Source: an uncultured bacterium (GTDB lineage Bacteria > Acidobacteriota > UBA890). From it: DNA of 10,549 bases. This document shows, one piece after another, positions 5,262 through 10,549 of this stretch. Location: contig CALAKE010000339.1 of the NCBI GenBank assembly GCA_937922775.1, positions 1-10,549 on the forward strand, in the 5' to 3' direction. Position numbers and translations under genes: made by a program. The notes under the pieces were generated by a model, which worked only from the letters and a program-made list of their open reading frames with translations, was not told the origin of the DNA and did not search any database. Numbering within the stretch: position 1 is the first letter of the stretch; every line of letters starts with the position of its first letter.

Positions 5262-6089
5262 ATGAGGACCCGACTGCCGATTTTGACCCTCGCAGTTGTT
5301 GGATGCTGGCTGGCGCTGTGCGGTACCGCGACGGCTCAGGAAGCCCAGCAAGCCCAGACCGACGCTGATGCTCTGGCGAAAGCGGCGCAGAACCCGCTCG
5401 CCGCGCTGGTCACCTTGCCGCTGCAGACGAACTACAACACCGGTTTCGGGCCCTACGAGCGCACCTTCTTCAACCTCAACGTGCAGCCGGTCGTGCCCAT
5501 CCCGGGCGAAAACTGGAACGTCATCACCCGCACGATCATTCCGGTCAACAGCGTGCCCCAAGGAGAAATCGACTCGAATTTCGGCATCGGCGACAGCACC
5601 ATGTCGTTGTTCTTCTCGCCGGCCAAGGGCGGCGCGGTCACCTGGGGCGTCGGGCCAATTCTCGGCCTACCGACAGCCTCGAATCCCGAGGTATTGGGCT
5701 CCGGCAAGCTCGGACTGGGGCCGACGGGGGTGGTCTTCATCGCGGTTGGCAAATGGACCATGGGAGCGGTGGCCAGCAATACCTGGTCGGTGGCCGGCAG
5801 CGACGACCGCGACGACTACAACCGGTTCCTCTTGCAGTACTTCGTCAACTACAACTTCGGCGGCGGCTGGGCCATGGGGACCGCGCCGATCCTCACCGCC
5901 GACTGGAAGGCGGATCCCGGCAACAAGTGGACAATCCCCTGGGGCTTGCAGGTATCGAAGCTCACCCGCATCGCCGCCCGGCCGGTCAACCTCCTGCTCG
6001 GCTACTACACCAACTCCACGCATCCCGAGGGCGCGGCCAACGCCCAGGTCCGCGTCCAGATCAACTTCATGTTCCCGACGGGAGGGTAG
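5262..6089 (+). CDS. Neuromedin-U-type outer-membrane protein (putative beta-barrel)
   Basis: A 275-residue secreted protein of the bacterial family often annotated 'neuromedin U' or 'transporter', with no proven function. The ATG at 5262 is preceded by AGGAG (5252-5256) and starts a Sec signal peptide: MRTR, hydrophobic LPILTLAVVGCWLALCG, then TATA-Q with cleavage likely after A25 or nearby. The mature protein begins with a short Gln/Ala-rich segment and then the family pattern: ALAKAAQNPLAALVTLPLQTN (37-57), LNVQPVVPIPGENWNVITRTIIP, FGIGDSTMSLFFSP, WGVGPILGLPTAS, GSGKLGLGPTGVVF, DDRDDYNRFLLQYFVNYN, and VRVQINFMFP at the end. Alternating polar/hydrophobic strands and paired aromatic residues suit a porin-like outer-membrane barrel (inference). 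The terminal residues are TGG, not the usual aromatic. Divergent from marR across 5004-5261, but no marR motif is seen near its start. Confidence 0.85.
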   Translation: MRTRLPILTLAVVGCWLALCGTATAQEAQQAQTDADALAKAAQNPLAALVTLPLQTNYNTGFGPYERTFFNLNVQPVVPIPGENWNVITRTIIPVNSVPQGEIDSNFGIGDSTMSLFFSPAKGGAVTWGVGPILGLPTASNPEVLGSGKLGLGPTGVVFIAVGKWTMGAVASNTWSVAGSDDRDDYNRFLLQYFVNYNFGGGWAMGTAPILTADWKADPGNKWTIPWGLQVSKLTRIAARPVNLLLGYYTNSTHPEGAANAQVRVQINFMFPTGG

Positions 6090-6125
6090 TGACAGAGGAG
6101 GCTAGCGGCTGCCACCGGACGACCG

Positions 6126-6458
6126 TCACTCGATCGGGTTCTTCCATCGAAGCCCGGGAAACCTGGCCAAGTCGACGTCGTTGGAGCAAAGCTCCGACTG
6201 GGTCTCGATGGCGAGAGCGGCCAGATGGGCGTCGGTGGTGAGGCGGCCCGATGTTCGCGCCGATGCCATGATGTCGGCAAGAATCTCCAGGTGCCTAGGT
6301 CCCGGAGTCACGATCTGGGTCTGCGGGCAGTCGAGCCACGATCGCACATGAGAGATGGCATCGCCAGGCTCCATAGGATCGTGAAACACGGCGTTGCTCG
6401 ACATGATTCGAATGAAACCCAAGATCACTGCCCAGGGCAGCCCCACAACATGCATCAT
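6126..6458 (-). pseudogene. vapC: VapC PIN-domain toxin, 5'-truncated remnant
   Basis: A 110-residue frame matching the C-terminal two thirds of a PIN-domain (VapC) RNase toxin of about 140 residues. Seen: VGLPWAVILGFIRIMS (5-20), DAISHVRSWLDCPQTQIVTPGPRHLEIL (33-60), TTDAHLAALAIE (74-85) and CSNDVDLARFPGLRWKNP (91-108). The acidic residues D76, D94 and D96 are kept. The N-terminal strand with the first catalytic Asp, and its helix, are absent: the frame meets TGA at 6467-6465, just before the ATG. In a neighbouring frame 6468-6500 reads ARWFDVEHLD, which resembles the segment that normally precedes GLPW, so a small frameshift near 6460 plus loss of the true start is likely. Further upstream lies the sodA terminator. 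No VapB antitoxin gene is visible. Probably inactive; an internally started short protein cannot be excluded. Confidence 0.75.
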
Positions 6459-6502
6459 CTGCTGTCAAGATGCTCCACGTCGAACCAGCGGGCCCCAACA
6501 CG

Positions 6503-6548
6503 AAAAGGCCACCGGCGCAGCGGGTTGGACCCGTCAGCGCCAGCGGCC
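6503..6548 (-). terminator. Intrinsic terminator of the superoxide dismutase gene
   Basis: On the - strand the arms GGCCGCTGGCGC (6548-6537) and GCGCCGGTGGCC (6518-6507) pair over 12 positions, two of them G-U, with an inner stem CGGGT-cca-ACCCG (6533-6521), followed by TTTT (6506-6503). On the + strand the two wobble positions become A-C mismatches, so the structure is made for - strand RNA. It lies about 30 bases after the sod stop codon. The T-run is short, so efficiency is uncertain. Confidence 0.7.
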
Positions 6549-6578
6549 TCTTGGAATTCGTAGCTATCCGATGACTTA

Positions 6579-7277
6579 CTAGTCGGTGAGGCTGCCGAGG
6601 AAATCCTGCAGCATTGCCTTCTTCTCGGCGGCCCAGTCCTGCATCGCGACTACGCCCTCGCCGACGCGAATCATGGCGAGGTACTTGCCAACCTGGTCCC
6701 AGTTGATGACGTTGAAGAACGCCTCGATGTAATCGGGACGCTTGTTCTGATACTTCAGGTAGTAGGCGTGCTCCCAGACGTCGAGGCCGAGAATCGGCAG
6801 GCTGCCCTCGGTGAAGACGGGATTGTCCTGATTCGCGGTCGCGGTGATCGCGAGCTTGCCGTCGGAGTTGACAACCAGCCAGGCCCAGCCGCTGCCGAAC
6901 ACGCCGCCAGCCGCTGCCTTGAATGCGGCCTTGAACTCGTCGAACGACCCGAACGCATCGTTGATCTCGGAGGCCAGCAAACCACCCGGCTCGCCGCCGC
7001 CGTCGGGGCTCATGATCGTCCAGAACATCGAGTGATTCACGTGGCCGCCACCCTGCTTCTGAACGGCAGGCTTGAGGCCCTCGGGCAGGCTGTCGAAGTT
7101 GACCATGAGCTCGAGCGCGCTCATCTCCTGCTGTTCAGGATACGCCTCGAGACCTGCATTCAAGTTGTTGACGTAGGCCTGATGATGCCTGTCGTGGTGG
7201 ATCATCATCGTCTCAGCGTCGATGTTCGGCTCGAGAGCGTTGAAATCGTAAGGAAGTGCAGGAAGCTTGTGCGCCAT
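6579..7277 (-). CDS. sodA: Superoxide dismutase, Mn/Fe family (Mn-type signature)
   Basis: A 232-residue Fe/Mn superoxide dismutase, converting superoxide to oxygen and hydrogen peroxide. Metal ligands are H27 (MMIHHDRHHQAYV), H82 (HVNHSMFW), D166 and H170 (LDVWEHAYYL); Y35 is the gateway Tyr. The metal-tuning Gln is Q150 in TATANQDNP with Gly at G77/G78, as in Mn enzymes, rather than the Gln before the second His ligand typical of Fe enzymes. No signal peptide, so cytoplasmic. The ATG at 7277 gives the standard MAHKLPALPYDFNALEP start, with AAAGG nine bases upstream; an in-frame start at 7301 is less likely. After the usual end of the family (FFNVINWDQVGKYLA, 187-201) about 30 further residues follow, a tail most members lack. 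Followed by a terminator. Monocistronic. Confidence 0.95.
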   Translation of the reverse strand: MAHKLPALPYDFNALEPNIDAETMMIHHDRHHQAYVNNLNAGLEAYPEQQEMSALELMVNFDSLPEGLKPAVQKQGGGHVNHSMFWTIMSPDGGGEPGGLLASEINDAFGSFDEFKAAFKAAAGGVFGSGWAWLVVNSDGKLAITATANQDNPVFTEGSLPILGLDVWEHAYYLKYQNKRPDYIEAFFNVINWDQVGKYLAMIRVGEGVVAMQDWAAEKKAMLQDFLGSLTD

Positions 7278-7327
7278 CGTCGGGTACCTTTCTTGAATCA
7301 AACGTCTGCGGGGGAAATGGAGCGGTT

Positions 7328-7356
7328 ATTCTGTCGGTTTCTTTAAAGATTTTCAA
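7328..7356 (-). promoter_or_regulatory. Candidate promoter of the superoxide dismutase gene
   Basis: On the - strand, TTGAAA (7356-7351), 17 bases, CAGAAT (7333-7328). Five of six and four of six consensus bases with ideal spacing, in the only AT-rich patch upstream of the gene. It would give a leader of roughly 45 bases. GATTT-tc-AAATC (7348-7359) forms a small palindrome over the -35. Inferred only. Confidence 0.4.
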
Positions 7357-7472
7357 ATCGTTGATGGCAGGAAATCGTGGTGCGAGGCCGATCATCCCTT
7401 CAGAACTGCCTGCTAGCTAAGATGTCAGAGTTCAAAAAGGGTCACTGCAGGCACAGCGATTCCAAGATATAC

Positions 7473-7488
7473 CCTCGATGATTCGAGG
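7473..7488 (-). terminator. Small inverted repeat after the aldo/keto reductase gene
   Basis: CCTCGA (7473-7478), loop tgat, TCGAGG (7483-7488), 14 bases after the reductase stop codon on the - strand. A perfect 6-bp stem, but followed by GTATATC, not a T-run. It may be a weak terminator or a regulatory site. The remaining bases of 7278-7502 hold only the sod promoter candidate. Confidence 0.35.
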
Positions 7489-7502
7489 ATGCCCACGCCG
7501 CG

Positions 7503-8549
7503 TCAGCCTCGGTTGAGGTTGTACCTCATGATGCCGGCGTGGGGGCTACCTGGCATGCGCTCGAGACCGAAGGGCTCGCCTCCGGGGCCTGTGCGGCGAG
7601 ACAGGACCTCGTCGAGCCGGTCTGCATCTTCCTGGTCGAGCTGCAGCGAGAAGGCATCGAGGTTCTCTTGTAGATACTTGTCGTTACGGGCGCCAACGAT
7701 GGCGGCGGCTACCTGCGGGCGGTCCAGAACGTACCTGATCGCCACTGCCCCAATGCTCACGCCATGCTTGTCTGCAATGCCTCTCACGGTCTTCAGAAGA
7801 TCCTGGAAGAATGCCCAGCCACCAAACTCGTCGATGATGAGCCGGTACTTCGTGAGCGAGCGATTAGGCAGCGGTTCCCCCGGCTCCTCCGTGCCGAGCC
7901 ATCGATCGGTCAGGAAGCCGCCGGCGAGCGAGCCATAGCAGAGAAGATGAATGTCATGCTCGTGGCAAAAATCCACCATGCCGTTTTCCGGCCGGTGATC
8001 GAGGAGCGAGTACTGTACCTGGTGTGCAACGACGCGAACGCCGGCTTCGACGATCTCGGCAAGGCGCGGCGTATCAAAGTTGGTAGCGCCGATGTGGCGG
8101 ATCTTGCCCGATCGCTGCAGATCGGCCAGCCACAGTGCGGTTTCCACATAGCCCGGCACCGAGTAGTCCCACCAAGCGAACTGCACGAGGTCGAGTTGTT
8201 CTGCCCCGAGGCGTTTCAATGACCGGTTGATAATTCGCTCGACGTGTGGCTTGTCGAGGCTCGGCAGCGAATCGCGGTCGGGGACGAACTTGGTGTGGAT
8301 CTGGACTGTCGGGCTCGCCTGAGCACGGCACCTGCGAAACTCTCCCAATAGCTCTTCGACTCCCGTATAGATATCGGCGCAATCGAAGGTCGTCAGCCCG
8401 GCATCGGCCATACGACCGAAGGCTTCGAAGACGACCTTTCTCCGCGGCTTCTCAGGCGTGTGCCCCTCCGAGAGCTGCCACGCCCCTACAACGATTCGGG
8501 AGATCGAGTAGCCATCGGCGAGCGTGACCCGCGGGGCAGGCGAGCGCAT
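7503..8549 (-). CDS. Aldo/keto reductase family protein with altered catalytic tetrad
   Basis: A 348-residue protein with the (beta/alpha)8 aldo/keto reductase fold, a family that reduces carbonyls with NADPH. Seen: VVGAWQLSEGH (20-30), D56 and Y61 in TFDCADIYTG, K87 in IHTKFV, LKRLGAEQLDLVQF (111-124), GKIRHIGATNFDTPRLAEI (148-166), HQVQYSLLDHRPE (176-188), YGSLAGGFLTDRWLG (205-219) and the cofactor-loop region AAAIVGARNDKYLQENL (281-297). The fourth catalytic residue, His in the family's usual His-Trp motif, is Ala here (A125 in VQFAWWDY; codon GCT). This may lower reductase activity or mark another role. The ATG at 8549 overlaps the TGA of the upstream TIGR04076-type gene (TGATG), indicating translational coupling in one operon. 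The substrate is unknown. Confidence 0.9.
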   Translation of the reverse strand: MRSPAPRVTLADGYSISRIVVGAWQLSEGHTPEKPRRKVVFEAFGRMADAGLTTFDCADIYTGVEELLGEFRRCRAQASPTVQIHTKFVPDRDSLPSLDKPHVERIINRSLKRLGAEQLDLVQFAWWDYSVPGYVETALWLADLQRSGKIRHIGATNFDTPRLAEIVEAGVRVVAHQVQYSLLDHRPENGMVDFCHEHDIHLLCYGSLAGGFLTDRWLGTEEPGEPLPNRSLTKYRLIIDEFGGWAFFQDLLKTVRGIADKHGVSIGAVAIRYVLDRPQVAAAIVGARNDKYLQENLDAFSLQLDQEDADRLDEVLSRRTGPGGEPFGLERMPGSPHAGIMRYNLNRG

Positions 8550-8899
8550 CAGTCGACTTTGTTGTCCAGCGGCTCGGCGGTCACATCACCGTGCCGAAAC
8601 GTGGTCCGGCCTGTGCGCATGATGCGGAATATGGCGCCGCAGTTCGGGTCGGGGCAGGCGATGTCGGTGTCCGTCGATATCCAGTCGTTCGGATGCGTCG
8701 CGCGTTGCTTCACGGGCAGCAGCGGCAGCAGCGCGGCCAGCGAGTAGAGAGGGAAGGTCTGTCCGGCGGGCAATGAGAGATTCTCGCCGCTGAGCTCGAA
8801 GTAGTCCCCGATCTGATGGTTGCAGACCATCTCGCCGCGACATTCCACCACCTCGACACGCAGGTCGTAGAGCGTAAACTCATCCGATGCGTTTTCCAT
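8549..8899 (-). CDS. TIGR04076 family protein (four-Cys, unknown function)
   Basis: A 116-residue protein resembling the TIGR04076 family, small proteins of unknown function. Typical wording: VEVVECRGEMVCNHQIGDYFELSGENLSLP (15-44), then LYSLAALLPLLPVKQR (51-66), NDWISTDTDIACPDPNC (71-87) and a C-terminal GAIFRIMRTG strand. Four Cys (C20, C26, C82, C87, the last pair in CPDPNC) could bind a metal (inference). No signal peptide or membrane segment. The ATG at 8899 has an excellent AGGAGA eight bases upstream. Its stop overlaps the aldo/keto reductase start by one base, so the two proteins are probably made in a fixed ratio and work together, perhaps on one substrate. Divergent from the antiporter gene over 8900-9023, where I see no convincing promoter for either side. 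Confidence 0.75.
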   Translation of the reverse strand: MENASDEFTLYDLRVEVVECRGEMVCNHQIGDYFELSGENLSLPAGQTFPLYSLAALLPLLPVKQRATHPNDWISTDTDIACPDPNCGAIFRIMRTGRTTFRHGDVTAEPLDNKVD

Positions 8900-9023
8900 T
8901 CAGGTATTCTCCTGTCGTCGGGTCATGCTTTCCTTGCCGAAAGCGCGGCATTGATGAAGCCAACGCTTCCGTACCCTTTTACCACGGCCCGCGGGTCGCA
9001 ACTCTAGTCACGATGGAGCGGGG

Positions 9024-10549
9024 ATGAGCTCCGGCACGAGTGAGCAGAGGACGAAGGAGCAGAGCACGAAAGGGGGGTCCCAGCCCGAGACAACCGGCGA
9101 TGGGCAGCTGCGGCCCCCTGGCCGGTCCGGGTCACTCACCTTCCACGGTGGCACTCTCGGTGCCCTGGCGCCCTTCGCCTTATTCCTGATCGGAGTTGCC
9201 TGGCTGGGTTTGTCGGGTGCTCCCGACGAGCGCGGCTTCTGGCCTGTGCTGCTGGCGGCGCTGACGCTCGGGCTGCTTTTGGTGCGCGATCGTGGCGATT
9301 ACTCGAAGGTCATTGTCGAGGGTATGAGCAAGCCCATCGTCATGATCATGGTCATGGCCTGGATTTTGGCCGGCGTGCTCGGCGTGCTCATGAATGCAAG
9401 CGGCTTCATCGAGGCCCTGGTATGGCTTGCCGGCCGAATGGGCGTAGCGGGACCCGGCTACGTGGCCGCGGCTTTTCTCATCTGCGCCGTAGTATCGACC
9501 GCCACCGGCACGAGCCTCGGAACCATTCTGCTCTGCTCGCCCCTTCTCTACCCGGCCGGGGGTCTGCTGGGCGCTGATCCCGTGATTCTCATCGGGGCAA
9601 TCCTCGGTGGCGCCACCTTCGGAGACAACATCTCGCCAGTTTCCGACACCACCATTGCCTCCTCAGCCACGCAGGGCGCTGATTTGGGCGGCGTAGTACG
9701 TAGCCGGCTGAAGTACGCACTGCCAGCGGCGGCGATTGCGCTTTTGGCCTACATGCTTTTGGGAGCGGCCGATACTGGCGCAGTGAGTCCCGAGGCGGCG
9801 GTGCTGGGCCCGGGTACGGCAGCGGTGGGTGCCGGTTCCGAAGCCGAACCAGCGGCGACCGCTGCTGCCTCGGGGCTGCAGGGAAGCCCGCGTGGCCTCC
9901 CCATGTTGCTGGCTCCCGCCCTGGTCCTGGCACTGTTGCTGACCGGCCGCCACCTGATTGAAGGCCTCCTCTTCGGCATTCTGGCTGCCGTGATCATCGG
10001 TCTCGCCCTGGGCCTCATGGTGCCCTCGCAGCTCCTGTTCATCGACACGGAGAACTTCCGGGCGGCTGGCCTCATTCTCGATGGCATGGAGCGCGGCGTC
10101 GGAGTTTCGATCTTCACGATCCTGCTGATGGGCTTGGTGGCCGGGCTGGAGGCGAGCGGTATCCTCGATCGGGTCGTTGCCTACGCGCGGAAGCGAACTC
10201 ACTCTCCACGCGGCGCCGAGCTGTGGATCTTCGGCACCATGTCGGCCGCGGTGCTTCTGATCACTCACTCGGCCGTGGCGATCCTCACGGTCGGGGGCTT
10301 CACGCGCGAGACGGGCGAGGCCTTCGGCATCCACCGTTACCGGCGCGCCAACATTCTCGACATCACCTCCTGCACCTACCCGTTCCTGCTACCGTTCTAC
10401 ATACCGACAATCGTCGCGGCCAGCACAACGGCCGGGGCGGCTGCCTTCGGAATGCCTCGCATCGCACCCCTCGCCGCGGGCCTGTTCAACTTCCATTCGT
10501 GGGCCCTCCTGCTGGTTCTGATCATCGCGATCTTCACCGGATTCGGGCG
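9024..10549 (+). CDS. nhaC: NhaC family Na+/H+ antiporter, C-terminus cut by the window
   Basis: An inner-membrane transporter of the NhaC family, exchanging Na+ (sometimes malate or lactate in relatives) for H+. The frame starts with ATG at 9024, with GGAG at 9015-9018 five bases away, and is open to the window end (508 complete codons). Residues 1-40 are hydrophilic and rich in Ser, Gly, Gln and Thr. Transmembrane segments follow from about 45 (LAPFALFLIGVAWLGLSG). The family signature GDNISPVSDTT is at 200-210, preceded by STATGTSLGTILLCSPLLYP. A second half with ITHSAVAILTVGGF and DITSCTYPFLLPFYIPT resembles the inverted repeat typical of the ion transporter superfamily. An Ala/Gly-rich loop (250-293) splits the two halves. 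Family length suggests little is missing. The substrate cannot be told from sequence. Confidence 0.9.
   Translation, partial: MSSGTSEQRTKEQSTKGGSQPETTGDGQLRPPGRSGSLTFHGGTLGALAPFALFLIGVAWLGLSGAPDERGFWPVLLAALTLGLLLVRDRGDYSKVIVEGMSKPIVMIMVMAWILAGVLGVLMNASGFIEALVWLAGRMGVAGPGYVAAAFLICAVVSTATGTSLGTILLCSPLLYPAGGLLGADPVILIGAILGGATFGDNISPVSDTTIASSATQGADLGGVVRSRLKYALPAAAIALLAYMLLGAADTGAVSPEAAVLGPGTAAVGAGSEAEPAATAAASGLQGSPRGLPMLLAPALVLALLLTGRHLIEGLLFGILAAVIIGLALGLMVPSQLLFIDTENFRAAGLILDGMERGVGVSIFTILLMGLVAGLEASGILDRVVAYARKRTHSPRGAELWIFGTMSAAVLLITHSAVAILTVGGFTRETGEAFGIHRYRRANILDITSCTYPFLLPFYIPTIVAASTTAGAAAFGMPRIAPLAAGLFNFHSWALLLVLIIAIFTGFG

Noticed and set aside
5296..6105. Second + strand frame across the outer-membrane protein gene
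   Set aside because: Ser/Arg/Pro/Thr-rich out-of-frame shadow with no signal peptide or family match.
6295..6501. Alternative - strand frame overlapping the vapC remnant
   Set aside because: No PIN-domain wording; only a short stretch of a different neighbouring frame resembles the missing vapC segment.
9663..10334. Long - strand frame (223 codons) opposite the antiporter gene
   Set aside because: Composition is an Arg/Gln/His-rich antisense artefact of GC-rich transmembrane codons; the + strand has the NhaC signature.
1..10549. CRISPR arrays, tRNA or rRNA genes, insertion sequences, prophage genes
   Set aside because: No regularly spaced repeats, cloverleaf-like segments, transposase motifs or long terminal inverted repeats were seen on reading both strands.

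Overview
The window is GC-rich DNA (clearly above half G+C by eye) with dense short-spaced genes on both strands. A lipoprotein signal peptide, a Sec-secreted beta-barrel-type protein and a twin-arginine-type leader point to a Gram-negative, aerobic bacterium. The mix of genes (M3 peptidase, beta-lactamase-fold lipoprotein, neuromedin-U-type outer-membrane protein, BrnT toxin-antitoxin, NhaC antiporter) would suit an environmental proteobacterium, myxobacterium or acidobacterium. I cannot place it more closely.

Layout, left to right: (1) the C-terminus of an M3 peptidyl-dipeptidase (2-448, +). (2) A beta-lactamase/PBP-fold lipoprotein (567-2120, +) whose catalytic Ser and Lys are both replaced by Gln, preceded by two hairpins, one overlapping its ribosome binding site. 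(3) A BrnT toxin / CopG-type antitoxin pair (2287-2863, +) with a palindromic promoter. It ends flush against a convergent, probably Tat-exported dienelactone hydrolase (2864-3733, -). (4) An SRPBCC protein (3866-4471, -) and a MarR regulator (4545-5003, -). An intrinsic terminator separates them, yet both promoters carry the same operator motif, so they look like a small autoregulated regulon rather than one operon. (5) A divergent outer-membrane protein (5262-6089, +). (6) A 5'-truncated VapC PIN toxin remnant (6126-6458, -) lying behind the terminator of a Mn-type superoxide dismutase (6579-7277, -). (7) A translationally coupled TIGR04076-type protein and aldo/keto reductase (8899-7503, -), the reductase having Ala where the catalytic His should be. 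(8) Divergently, an NhaC-type Na+/H+ antiporter (9024 to the window end, +).

No tRNA, rRNA, CRISPR array, insertion sequence or phage gene was seen. No gene-free stretch exceeds 300 bases; the longest are 5004-5261 and 7278-7502. No obvious new multi-gene system is present. The most unusual signals are two proteins built on enzyme folds with missing catalytic residues, the duplicated MarR operator with a probably leaderless marR transcript, and the decayed vapC.
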